Positions 35,108 through 46,642 of a DNA stretch of 64,000 bases are shown here, one piece after another (position 1 is the stretch's first letter; the number at the start of each line of letters is the position of its first letter). This stretch comes from Cepaea nemoralis (Eukaryota > Mollusca > Gastropoda > Stylommatophora > Helicidae), in assembly GCA_014155875.1 (NCBI GenBank), contig JACEFZ010025791.1, positions 110,705 through 174,704 on the forward strand, written 5' to 3'. A model generated the notes under the pieces. That model saw nothing but the letters and a program-made list of their open reading frames with translations. It was not told where the DNA came from and made no database searches. Position numbers and translations under genes: made by a program.

Positions 35108-35250
35108 TTGCCAGATTCCATTTGACTGAGATCATGCTGAACTTCCATCTTCAATATTGCTGGTCCTTCCATATTATAAGAATTACGCAACCGTTCTTCA
35201 CGTATATCATTATAGAGTTCTTTCACGTACCCTGATGCACATATCACCTG

Positions 35251-35855
35251 CCCTATTTGTGCTTCATTCAGATACGTTCATTCCCATTCTTGTTACCCGA
35301 CCTGATCTGCCCAAACATTCATCAGCGTTTCATTCACAGGAGCAGAGTCTAAACCCTCCAGACATGTCACTCCAACACGCAAACAGAAATAAATTAGCAT
35401 GGTAAACGTGCCGCATCCTCTTCTTTGCACCAAAGCCACCGACAAATGGGTTGCCGGGATGGAAGACACCAGGTCCGGGCGTCCCCACTATCGTCCAGGC
35501 AGCAGCAGTGACATGTGGGAGAACAAATCAAGGCTGACAGTTGCCACCGAAACTTGACTCTCTGCCGAATTCCTGCCTCACAGATCTCTGCTGCTCCTAG
35601 TCCGCTCTCCTGGAACTTCCAAGATTCATTAGTTCACGAGTGTCGGCGAGATGTTGGGGCATGGCATTACACAGCTGATGATGGTCGGTCGGATATGTGG
35701 CGGCCGCTGGCGGCAAGTATTCATTACCCAATTATGGGCTACTTCCGCTAGGAGCTGAAGCTGAACCAAAAATGGGATGTTATTGCGGGAGCAAGTGACG
35801 AGGTCGCGATGGAGGACCAAGTCTAGAGCCAGCATCCGATGCAGACCACGTCAAA
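35251..35855. other. Single-copy spacer, nothing recognised
   Basis: About 600 bp between the RTE copy and the 24-bp array. Short frames have no known domain. Confidence 0.5.
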
Positions 35856-38800
35856 TATTACAACACATCTCCCGTCATACATTACAACACATCTCCCGTC
35901 ATACATTACAACACATCTCCCGTCATACATTACAACACATCTCCCGTCATACATTACAACACAGTTCCCGTCATACATTACAACACAGTTCCCGTCATAG
36001 ATTACAACACATCTCCCGTCATACATTACAACACATCTCCCGTCATACATTACAACACATCTCCCGTCATACATTACAACACACCTCCCGTCATACATTA
36101 CAACACATCTCCCGTCATACATTACAACACATCTCCCGTCATACATTACAACACATCTCCCGTCATACATTACAACACATCTCCCGTCATACATTACAAC
36201 ACAGTTCCCGTCATACATTACAACACAGTTCCCGTCATACATTACAACACATCTCCCGTCATACATTACAACACATCTCCCGTCATACATTACAACACAT
36301 CTCCCGTCATACATTACAACACATCTCCCGTCATACATTACAACACATCTCCCGTCATACATTACAACACATCTCCCGTCATACATTACAACACATCTCC
36401 CGTCATACATTACAACACAGTTCCCGTCATACATTACAACACAGTTCCCGTCATACATTACAACACAGCTCCCGTCATACATTACAACACAGCTCCCGTC
36501 ATACATTACAACACAGCTCCGTCATACATTACAACACAGCTCCCGTCATACATTACAACACAGCACCCGTCATACATTACAACACAGCTCCCGTCATACA
36601 TTACAACACAGCTCCCGTCATACATTACAACACAGCTCCCGTCATACATTACAACACATCTCCCGTCATACATTACAACACATCTCCCGTCATACATTGC
36701 AACACATCTCCCGTCATACATTACAACACATCTCCCGTCATACATTACAACACATCTCCCGTCATACATTACAACACATCTCCCGTCATACATTACAACA
36801 CAGTTCCCGTCATACATTACAACACATCTCCCGTCATACATTACAACACAGTTCCCGTCATACATTACAACACAGTTCCCGTCATACATTACAACACAGC
36901 TCCCGTCATACATTACAACACAGCTCCCGTCATACATTACAACACAGCTCCCGTCATACATTACAACACATCTCCCGTCATACATTACAACACAGTTCCC
37001 GTCATACATTACAACACAGCTCCCGTCATACATTACAACACATCTCCCGTCATATATTACAACACAGTTCCCGTCATACATTACAACACAGCTCCCGTCA
37101 TACATTACAACACAGTTCCCGTCATACATTACAACACATCTCCCGTCATACATTACAACCACATCTCCCGTCATACATTACAACACAGTTCCCGTCATAC
37201 ATTACAACACATCTCCCGTCATACATTACAACACAGTTCCCGTCATACATTACAACACAGCTCCCGTCATACATTACAACACAGCTCCCGTCATATATTA
37301 CAACACATCTCCCGTCATACATTACAACACAGTTCCCGTCATACATTACAACACATCTCCCGTCATACATTACAACACAGTTCCCGTCATACATTACAAC
37401 ACAGCTCCCGTCATACATTACAACACAGCTCCCGTCATACATTACAACACAGCTCCCGTCATATATTACAACACATCTCCCGTCATACATTACAACACAG
37501 TTCCCGTCATACATTACAACACAGCTCCCGTCATACATTACAACACATCTCCCGTCATACATTACAACACAGTTCCCGTCATACATTACAACACAGCTCC
37601 CGTCATACATTACAACACATCTCCCGTCATACATTACAACACATCTCCCGTCATATATTACAACACATCTCCCGTCATACATTACAACACAGCTCCCGTC
37701 ATATATTACAACACATCTCCCGTCATACATTACAACACATCTCCCGTCATATATTACAACACATCTCCCGTCATACATTACAACACATCTCCCGTCATAT
37801 ATTACAGCACATCTCCCGTCATACATTACAACACAGCTCCCGTCATACATTACAACACATCTCCCGTCATACATTACAACACATCTCCCGTCATATATTA
37901 CAACACAGTTCCCGTCATACATTACAACACACCTCCCGTCATATATTATAACACATCTCCCGTCATATATTACAACACAGTTCCCGTCATACATTACAAC
38001 ACATCTCCCGTCATACATTACAACACAGTTCCCGTCATACATTACAACACATCTCCCGTCATAAATTACAACACATCTCCCGTCATATATTACAACACAG
38101 TTCCCGTCATACATTACAACACAGTTCCCGTCATACATTACAACACATCTCCCGTCATACATTACAACACAGTTCCCGTCATACATTACAACACATCTCC
38201 CGTCATACATTACAACACAGTTCCCGTCATACATTACAACACATCTCCCGTCATACATTACAACACATCTCCCGTCATATATTACAACACAGTTCCCGTC
38301 ATACATTACAACACAGCTCCCGTCATACATTACAACACAGTTCCCGTCATACATTACAACACATCTCCCGTCATACATTACAACACAGTTCCCGTCATAC
38401 ATTACAACACACCTCCCGTCATATATTACAACACATCTCCCGTCATACATTACAACACAGCTCCCGTCATACATTACAACACATCTCCCGTCATACATTA
38501 CAACACATCTCCCGTCATACATTACAACACATCTCCCGTCATACAGTACAACACATCTCCCGTCATACATTACAACACATCTCCCGTCATACATTACAAC
38601 ACAGCTCCCGTCATACATTACAACACATCTCCCGTCATACATTACAACACATCTCCCGTCATACATTACAACACACCTCCCGTCATATATTACAACACAT
38701 CTCCCGTCATACATTACAACACATCTCCCGTCATACATTACAACACAGTTCCCGTCATACATTACAACACATCTCCCGTCATACATTACAACACAGTTCC

Positions 38801-39777
38801 CGTCATACATTACAACACACCTCCCGTCATATATTACAACACATCTCCCGTCATACATTACAACACAGCTCCCGTCATACATTACAACACAGCTCCCGTC
38901 ATACATTACAACACATCTCCCGTCATACATTACAACACATCTCCCGTCATACATTACAACACATCTCCCGTCATACATTACAACACATCTCCCGTCATAC
39001 ATTACAACACAGTTCCCGTCATACATTACAACACAGTTCCCGACAAATATTACAACACATCTCCCGTCATACATTACAACACAGTTCCCGTCATACATTA
39101 CAACACAGCTCCCGTCATACATTACAACACAGCTCCCGTCATACATTACAACATAGCTCCCGTCATACATTACAACACATCTCCCGTCATACATTACAAC
39201 ACAGTTCCCGTCATATATTAATACACAGCTCCCGTCATACATTACAACACATCTCCCGTCATACATTACAACACAGTTCCCGTCATACATTACAACACAT
39301 CTCCCGTCATACATTACAACACATCTCCCGTCATACATTACAACACAGCTCCCGTCATACATTACAACACATCTCCCGTCATACATTACAACACATCTCC
39401 CGTCATACATTACAACACATCTCCCGTCATACATTACAACACATCTCCCGTCATACATTACAACACAGCTCCCGTCATACATTACAACACAGCTCCCGTC
39501 ATACATTACAACACACCTCCCGTCATACATTACAACACAGTTCCCGTCATACATTACAACACAGTTCCCGTCATATATTACAACACAGCTCCCGTCATAC
39601 ATTACAACACAGCTCCCGTCATACATTACAACACAGCTCCCGTCATACATTACAACACATCTCCCGTCATACATTACAACACATCTCCCGTCATATATTA
39701 CAACACATCTCCCGTCATACATTACAACACACCTCCCGTCATATATTACAACACATCTCCCGTCATATATTACAGCA
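35856..39777. repeat. 24-bp minisatellite array, about 163 copies
   Basis: Units are CATACATTACAACACA followed by TCTCCCGT, GTTCCCGT, GCTCCCGT or CCTCCCGT. Nearly all variation falls in this dinucleotide-sized site and in ATAC/ATAT. Unit length hardly changes, and only a few copies have one-base indels (for example near 36520 and 37158). The period is a multiple of three, so the minus strand reads as a perfect octapeptide series, MYDG(R/N/S)CVV, for up to 858 residues. At the left end the double GTT variant returns every 9-10 units, hinting at a higher-order repeat. Confidence 0.98.
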
Positions 39778-39784
39778 TAGCTCT

Positions 39785-40778
39785 CCTAATTCTGACCCGG
39801 GCAAGTGTAGTGTCTAGACGTCCTGACCCAGGCAAGTGTAGTGGCTAGACATTCTGACCCTGGCAAGTGTTGTGGCTAGACGTTCTGACCCTGGCAAGTG
39901 TTGTGGCTAGACATCCTGACCCTGGCAAGTGTAGTGGCTAGACAACCTGACCCAGGCAGGTGTAGTGGCTTGACATTCTGACTCGGGAAAGTGTAGTTGC
40001 TAGACATTCTGACCCGGGCAAGTGTAGTGGCTAGACGTCCTGACCCAGACAAGTGTAGTGGCTAGACATCCTGACCCAGACACGTGTAGTGGCTAGACGT
40101 CCTGACCCTGGCAAGTGTAGTGGCTAAACGTCCTGACCCTGGCAAGTGTAGTGGCTAGACGTCCTGACCCAGACACGTGTAGTGGCTAGACATCCTGACC
40201 CAGGCAAGTGTAGTGGCTAGACATCCTGACCCGAGCATGTGTAGTGGCTAGGACATTCCGACTCGGGCAAGTGTAGTGGCTAGACATTCTGACCCAGGCA
40301 GGTGTAGTGGCTAGAAATTCTGACTCGGGCAAGTGTAGTGGCTAGACATTCTGACCCAGGCAGGTGTAGTGGCTAGAAATTCTGACTCGGGCAAGTGTAG
40401 TTGCTAGACATTCTGACCCGGGCAAGTGTAGTGGCTAGACGTCCTGACCCAGGCAAGTGTAGTGGCTAGACATCCTGACCCAGGCAGGTGTACTGGCTAG
40501 ACATCCTTAACCAGGCAAGTTTAGTGGCTAGACATTCTTACCCTGGTAAGTGTAGTGGCTAGACATTCTGACCCAGGCAAGTGTAGTGGCTAGACATTCT
40601 GACCCTGGTAAGTGTAGTGGCTAGAAATTCTGACCCCGGGCAAGTGTAGTGGCTAGACATTCTGACCCTGGTAAGTGTAGTGGCTAGGCATTCTGACCCG
40701 AGCAAGTGTAGTGGCAAGAAATTCTGACCCGGGGAAGTGTTGTGGCTAGACATCCTGACCCGGGCAAATGTAGTGGAT
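39785..40778. repeat. 31-bp minisatellite array, about 32 copies
   Basis: Units contain AGTGTAGTGGCTAGACATCC and TGACCC(A/T/G)GGCA. The array begins directly after the 24-bp array. Confidence 0.96.
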
Positions 40779-40924
40779 AAACACTCGCCTGCGGGGCTCA
40801 GGGGTCATGGGATCGAAACCAAATGGGGGAGAGTTTTCCCAACTGACCCGGGCTGCCTAGCATGGCTACCAGGAAATGCCTTGGGAAGTGAAGTCGGCGG
40901 GGTGAGGATGACCAGATCACGCAA

Positions 40925-41045
40925 CCAGTGCTGGAGGGTCTGTACAAACATGGGTCAGGCACCCAATGCCGGAGGGTCTATACAAACATGGGTCAGGCAC
41001 CCAGTGCCGGTGGGCCTGTACAAACATGGGTCAGGCACCATGTGC
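40925..41045. repeat. 39-bp tandem repeat, three copies
   Basis: Three units share TGTACAAACATGGGTCAGGC and CACCCA(A/G)TGCCGG. Confidence 0.92.
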
Positions 41046-41050
41046 TCCGT

Positions 41051-41290
41051 GACGCTCCGTGGCCAAGTGGTGAAGCCGTCTGTCTCGCGCTCTGAAGGCT
41101 GTGGGTTCGATTCCGGGCTACGCCATTCGGTTAACGGGTACATTTTTCTCGTAGTTTCCTGGGGGTCGTAGCTGGAGCTACAAGTTTCGTGCTTTGTGAG
41201 ATGCTTTCCGCGCTGCGGAAAGAGACTGAGCCATATGGGGTAAAACCCGATGCAATGACGTCGATCCCCTCGACATTTAAGACCGTATGC
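41051..41290 (+). mobile_element. SINE-2, tRNA-derived, single copy in window
   Basis: A-box-like TGGCCAAGTGGTGAAGCC begins at 41060 and B-box GGTTCGATTCC at 41104. The T-arm does not close (only two pairs), so it is not a functional tRNA gene. The body is unlike SINE-1. No target duplication was found, so the ends are approximate. Confidence 0.65.
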
Positions 41291-41344
41291 TTACTGCACC
41301 ATCAGGTGTTTAAAATGACCGGCACTTGTTTGATTTGTTCATGT

Positions 41345-41475
41345 TCTGACAGGACTCCCTGGGGGGGGGGGGGCTGTACACACACCTGGAGGTTTCCTTG
41401 ATGGTGTAGTGGCTGTTGTTGTTGTTGTTGTTGTTGTTATTATTGTTGTTGTTGTTGTTGTTGCTGCTGCTGTTT
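41345..41475. repeat. G-run and GTT/GTTGTTATT microsatellite
   Basis: A run of about 13 G near 41360, then GTT repeats with ATT interruptions (about 41413-41472). Confidence 0.9.
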
Positions 41476-41680
41476 CTACTAATGATGATGTTCTTACTGG
41501 TGCCTCAGTTCTGACCCTGCAGTAAGCTGTCACGCCGGGGTTGCTACAAGAACTCTGGCCACATTTAACACATGCTGGTACATCTAATCACCACGACACG
41601 GGGGGTCAACCACTCAAGTCTTCATACCTGTTTGATTGGATCCCAGTCTTAGTTCTGTCTGTTTCTTCTGCTTAGCTTTT

Positions 41681-41684
41681 AGCC

Positions 41685-41738
<54 letters not shown>
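41681..41738. repeat. GTT trinucleotide microsatellite
   Basis: About 18 perfect GTT repeats. Confidence 0.97.
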
Positions 41739-43253
41739 GTATTTATGTTCTGTTATGAAAGTAATGTTTACCATGGACACTTTGAGATCAGCGCGGCTAT
41801 GGCTGCAGGCTAAGCAGAATGCAAGAGTTGATGAGATGGCACCGCTGTGCCACTCCCTGCTCTGTCTATCTGTCATCTCATCGACGCGGCCTCTAATCGA
41901 CACAATGATCAACAATTTCATTTCGGATTCATCGATTACAACACAGAAAATATCACATTCTTGTTTCTTCCTCCACGGAGAGTGTAATGAGAGTAGATGA
42001 TGTCAGAGGGGGCTTCGAACTCAACCCGCCACAGCAGATGGCCGACGTGGGGGAAACCCAGGAATCTCCATACAGATTGTCTGCTAGACGAAAGTCGTCA
42101 AACTGAGATGTCCGGGGCTTGTTATTCCATTTTCCGCGTAATCCTAGCCAGGTAAAGGTGTAATGAATGCAATCACGCATGCGCTTGACCTCTCGGCGTC
42201 ACCAGCACCAGGACAATCACCAGATAACCCATCCATTCCTCTCCGGCTAACAATTGTTTTTTTTCCTCCAAAGATCCCCAGGAGTCCTAGTCACGGCACG
42301 AAAATCCCAGGCCCAGGCTGATCTGAAGCAGCAATCTGCAGCGATTCCCCGACCCAGGCCTATCTGAAGCAGCGATCTACAGCAATTCCCAGTTGCCGAG
42401 CTTTGCCGATCGTCCGCTAAATTGTCTGGGAAAGTTTCTCTCCATACTGGATCCACATGCGCGAGATAAGCGCTGTCAATTACAAAAATTACACTGACTT
42501 CGGTCACGGACATTTATATAACAACATCTTCTTAAGCCAGCATGCAATCTGACCCCTCATGTACCTCCCCATACCCTGGCCTGGCCTATGGCGCAGGGTT
42601 CTGTTTTCTGTTTTTGTTGTTGTTGTTGTTTGTTTGTTTTTTTGTTTTTTTGATTTTTGAAAACAGCACTAATGTTGATAAGAAAACGAGGGATCCCATG
42701 TCGATACTGCAGCAAACGATACAGCCAATCCGATGGTTTCAGTTCCGCTCGTTTGATCTCTCCAGTCGCGCATGCGTGGTCCCATGGGAGTGTTAAAACA
42801 TCTGATGAGACAAGAGATGAGCCCGTCCCCCAAGGGCTGCTTTCTCTGTCCGCTCCCGAGGGGCGTATGTTGGCTTTCATTTCAATTTGATACAAGCAGA
42901 GAACTTAGTGCAACATCCTGGGCTGGCCGTGTTGCGTCACAGATCAGCTCATGGAGATTGGCCTGCACGGGTTGGTGGAGGACAACAAACATCAGAGCCT
43001 GGGTGTAGCCGGTCGCCGGGCGACGTCCGCCGGCACAGATCTGTTGTACATTCACGTGAACGGACACGGTGAGCCGCTGCACTCTCGAACCAATGATGTA
43101 TGACGGAAAGGAGAAATGCAAGAGCCGTAACGGAAATATTGACATACACAAATTGTTTCTAAGAACGGTTAATTGCCGCTGATTGCTTCCAAATTGAGAG
43201 ACAGTCTCTTCGCTTGCTGGAGAGCAAATGTGTGGTTTACATATACCAGCTCA

Positions 43254-43255
<2 letters not shown>
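41739..43255. other. Single-copy spacer, nothing recognised
   Basis: About 1.5 kb. It contains a two-copy direct repeat of about 43 bp (around 42310-42395, sharing CCCAGGC and ATCTGAAGCAGC) and a GTT/GTTT run near 42615-42640. Overlapping short frames on both strands match nothing I know. Host exon or conserved non-coding content cannot be excluded. Confidence 0.5.

Positions 43256-43340
<85 letters not shown>
43256..43340. repeat. CT dinucleotide microsatellite
   Basis: About 42 uninterrupted CT repeats. Confidence 0.98.
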
Positions 43341-43342
<2 letters not shown>

Positions 43343-43619
43343 GCACATGTTCATTCATGATGGTTCCTCCTCTACCATTAGATGCAGTGAAGCTTTACAA
43401 TGTCCGCGTTGATGAAGAGATGTTGCTGTGACAACTGAGGATTCCCAATCGGGGTGGTAGCGTGTACTTTCTTTAATCCCTCTGGACACTGTCCAGCCTT
43501 GCGACTTATCCTAACCTCCGACCACTAATGAAGACATCACCTGCCATCACACTAGGGGAGCCATGACCGCTTGAGACATACATAGACAGGTACTGATGGA
43601 CACTCATATAGGCAGAAGG
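43341..43619. other. Spacer, nothing recognised
   Basis: Short unique stretch between the microsatellite and RTE family D. Confidence 0.5.
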
Positions 43620-44802
43620 AAGAGGAATAGCCATCAATATTTTCTTTCTTCTCAACAGATGTCACAGGAATTCAAGAGACCTATACAAATGTCACCGAAG
43701 AACTAGAACCAGACATACTAAAAAGAAGAAATTATAGAAGCCATCAGATTAGCCCCAATGAACAAATCACCGGGACAGGATGAAATACCAAATGAACTAA
43801 TTAAAGCAGCCAGAGAAGTAGGAACAGCTTGGCTACATAGACTATTCAACCATGTTTGGGTAGAACAACAGACACCACAAGACTGGGGAAACGCCATAAT
43901 TATCCCAATTTGGAAAAACAAAGGCAGCAAAAGAGACTGCACACAATACAGAGGCATTTCACTGTTGAGTCATACTGGGAAAATATTTTGCAAAATTCTT
44001 GTAAAAAGATTACGAACTACTTTAGAACTTCAGCTAAGCGAAACACAACTTGGATTTAGGAAAAACAAAGGATGCACAGATGCCATTTTTGCTCTTAGAC
44101 AACTTATAGAAAAATCAATCGAATTCAATGAAACACTCTACTTAGCTTTTGTCGACCAAGAAAAGGCATTCGATAGAGTAGATAGAAACAATTTGTGGCA
44201 CATCCTTAAACAATATGGAGTGAGTACACATCTAACAAACCTATGTAGAAGTTTATACAACAACAGTGAATGCATAGTGAGAGCAACTGGAGGACACTCA
44301 GAACCCTTCACCATAAGATCTGGAGTACGACAAGGTTGTGTCCTGTCCCCTCTCTTGTTTACAACATATATAGATAACATATGTAAAGAAACCAGCCAAA
44401 CAGAGACTGCAAGAACACCGCATGACGAGAACACAGAAGAAGAACCATCTGCAAATCTAACCATTATAGAACTCCTGTTTGTGGACGATCAAGCACTAAT
44501 AGCAAAATCAGAAGCTGAATTACAAGACCATATGAGTAGTCTAATCGAAATGTGTAGGGAACATAACATGAAAATTAGCACAAGCAAAACAGAGGTAATG
44601 ACTATAACTAAATAAGAACAAACAACAACAATTCATCCCTTGAAACAAGTGAAGAGTTTCAAGTACCTGAGAAGTATAATATCATCAAATGGCAGATCAG
44701 AAGACGAGATCGAAAATAGGTGCAATAAGGCAAATCAACTCATTGGACAAATGGCACCAATACTAAAGAACAAACATGTATCAGTAACTACTAATAAAGC
44801 AC
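43620..44802 (+). pseudogene. RTE-like LINE family D, left part of copy split by LTR element
   Basis: Plus-strand reverse transcriptase. In order: a frameshifted start near 43620, NKSPGQDEIPNELIKA (43758), TPQDWGNAIIIPIWKNKG, TQYRGISLLSHTGKIFCKIL, TQLGFRKNKGCTDAIF, LAFVDQEKAFDRVDRNN (catalytic Asp), IRSGVRQGCVLSPLLF and the active-site block LLFVDDQALIA. A stop at 44613-44615 follows 'TITK', then the frame goes on with QVKSFKYLRSII to TTNKAL at 44802. There the LTR retrotransposon begins. The coding frame resumes at 52450. The endonuclease is absent (5' truncation) and the stop makes it inactive. It predates the LTR insertion. Confidence 0.92.
44798..44802. other. Target-site duplication, left copy
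   Basis: AGCAC, repeated at 52450-52454. The last A of the LTR is ambiguous, so the duplication may be 4 bp (GCAC). Its presence on both sides of the element supports a simple integrase-mediated insertion. Confidence 0.9.
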
Positions 44803-45547
44803 TGCCATGAGTCAGATTACTTAAGACCTGGTTAACAGCAACATAGATTGGTGAAACAGTAATAGTGATAAATAAGTACGGAGAGTGATAAGGGAAAAGA
44901 CACCGGTAACGGGCTAAAGATAGTGGCCAATAGAATTGCGAGGAGGAGGCCACGTGATTAGGAGGGTCGAGCAGGGCGAACGGACAAAGGGAGTCAGTCG
45001 GGGTTGGGAAGCCATGACAGACAGATCACGAAAGCAGAGAAGTGTGTCGGCTGAGAACTGAATATTCCTTGTGGCGATGAAACGCCGAGAATCGTCGACG
45101 GCCAGTAAATGAGTGTACGCTAGATATTTCAAGCGTGGACCGATTGATGAGAATAGTGTTGCCGCGACCAGGCGGGTGGACATGTTACAGCACGGAGTCG
45201 AGTCGTGTGCCGTGGGCAGAGGTTGCCGGCCTGTGAATGTAGGCGCCATGCGACCATGTGTAACAGGACTGTAAGTAGGGTAGAAGAGTGTGTGTGTAGA
45301 TCATTGTAGTTGATTAGATAGCCTGGATAGCAGGACGTACTACAATCAGTGTGTAAACAAATGTCGTGAGTGTACATGTAACTTTGAATATCCCAGTGAT
45401 TGTGTCGCATAGAAACAATACATGATGCCATTCTATCACTCGGTGGTGACGAGTTGTGTTCACGGTGTATCAGTGTGTAATTCATAAAGAGTGTCAACGT
45501 AGCCGCATCTCAATACCCCTAGTTACGTCAGAAAGGGCTCGTTGGCA
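44803..45547 (+). repeat. 5' long terminal repeat, 745 bp
   Basis: Starts TGCCATGAGTCAG and ends CTCGTTGGCA. I see no difference from the 3' copy, which is exactly 6902 bp away at both ends. It contains a CCAAT-type sequence (GGCCAATAG near 44930). No clear TATA box or AATAAA signal was found. Confidence 0.95.
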
Positions 45548-45557
45548 ACGTGGGGGC
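45543..45557 (+). other. Candidate primer binding site
   Basis: TGGCAACGTGGGGGC begins with the TGG expected opposite a tRNA CCA end and overlaps the last bases of the LTR. The priming tRNA was not identified. Confidence 0.45.
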
Positions 45558-46642
45558 ATTCGTCCTTCGAAAGAACTCGGCAAAATTGAGGCAATGGTTA
45601 TTATGGTAGTGAACAAGTATGTATGTATTGTCAGCTACAGATTTTTCAATTAACCACAAACAGTTAAGGCTATGTACACCAACAAGATAATAGCACAAGC
45701 GCATGGATTATAGATAACAGAAAACCATGGCTAGGTGTGGAACATAGGACGCTTGAGCTTATGTACAAGAAAGTAACCCGCAGTAAGCGAGGTTCAACAG
45801 CTCAGGAAAGTAATCGGTTGTATTAAACATTGAAGAGCATAAGTAAGAATATGGGGCAACTTGATTCAGGTGATGGTTTCAAAGTGAGGTATCATCAGTG
45901 AAGTTAGCATTCATGGTGCAAAGTACAATGGAGCAGTCAGCGCCAATTCTGCTAAAGCTAAGAAGATGAGTAGCAGCAATACAAACAACAGAACATACGT
46001 CGATACTCAACGTTATAATTTCTGATTAACTTGGCGTTGTGCATGAGCGACAACACTTTAATATTAGGAAATCCCGGAAAATAGAAATACAGAAACATTA
46101 TGGCATCTTGCCACAAGAATTACAGTGTGAAGCCGTATTCAGGGGGCTGCATGCATTAGAATGCTGGCATAGACTAATTATGTCAAAACTAGTATCTGTT
46201 CCAGAAATGTGTTCCATGACAGTTAGTAGTACACTATGAGGTATCTACACCATTGATGTGGAGCTGCACCTGACGACCAAGTTTATCCTTGTCGACCTGT
46301 GAGTGAAACGGGGACGGCCACGCTGATTTGGATCAAGCCCGGAAGCAAGCGGAAGTGAACCGAGCATCAGGATCAAGCCACTGGAAACATCGCTGGATAT
46401 ATACAGGGCAAGTTAATTCCAATTAATTTTCTATGTGTACTGCTCAATTACAGAGAGCTATTAGACACCTTTGTATGGTATTGTGCAATCAGCCTGATGA
46501 ATTAGATTGTGCTTCCACAGGGATGATGGTGGTTAGTTAATCTTTTTCTGTTACAGGTTACCAAAACAAGATCAGCGACAACACTTACTGCGTGTACTGA
46601 TAGTGATATATATATAATCGGACTAATAGATAACAGATAATC
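45548..46642 (+). other. Untranslated leader of the LTR element
   Basis: About 1.1 kb with several short upstream frames (for example 46039-46239, 66 residues, no known domain) and no long frame. A possible intron has donor CCT|GTGAGT (GT at 46299-46300) and acceptor TTTTTCTGTTACAG ending at 46556. Removing it would shorten the leader before the ATG at 46643. This is prediction only. Confidence 0.6.

Larger units (their letters stand above)
32843..35250 (-). pseudogene. RTE-like LINE family A, longest copy, broken by two insertions
   Basis: On the minus strand, in order: KELYNDIREERLRNSYNME and KMEVQHDLSQMESGKA (35240-35110), then an inserted retroposon (34519-35107). A frameshifted PGPDNVTTEIV and YDPGDIPSDL-like stretch follows (about 34515-34340), then an inserted SINE (34088-34321). 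The frame then resumes with MSHVTKIFLRIILKRVRKEI, EEQCGFVEGKGTANAV, LCFIDYTKAFDTVRH (catalytic Asp), a degraded SGMREGCVMSP, and the GYVDDTVLI box near 33497-33515. After that come NYLGTVITSD, LLYGCEAWTM and the family A 3' end with the YLDGLA-type region deleted in part. There is no endonuclease. A 19-residue segment is duplicated in tandem (RIIMHRVRKKIQPEI next to RIILKRVRKEIQPEI). An A-run and frameshifts near 33585 complete the damage. Confidence 0.87.

Noticed and set aside
35777..39722. Open frames of 455, 724 and 858 residues in the 24-bp array
   Set aside because: A stop-free unit with a period divisible by three gives these automatically. Both strands are open and no start context, splice site or flanking domain supports a gene. 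Kept only as a finding.
41051..41120. Functional tRNA gene
   Set aside because: A and B boxes are present but the T-stem and acceptor stem do not pair. Called as the head of a SINE.
44914..45497. Minus-strand frames of 111 and 122 residues in the LTRs
   Set aside because: Identical in both LTRs because the LTRs are identical. No domain, antisense to the element.
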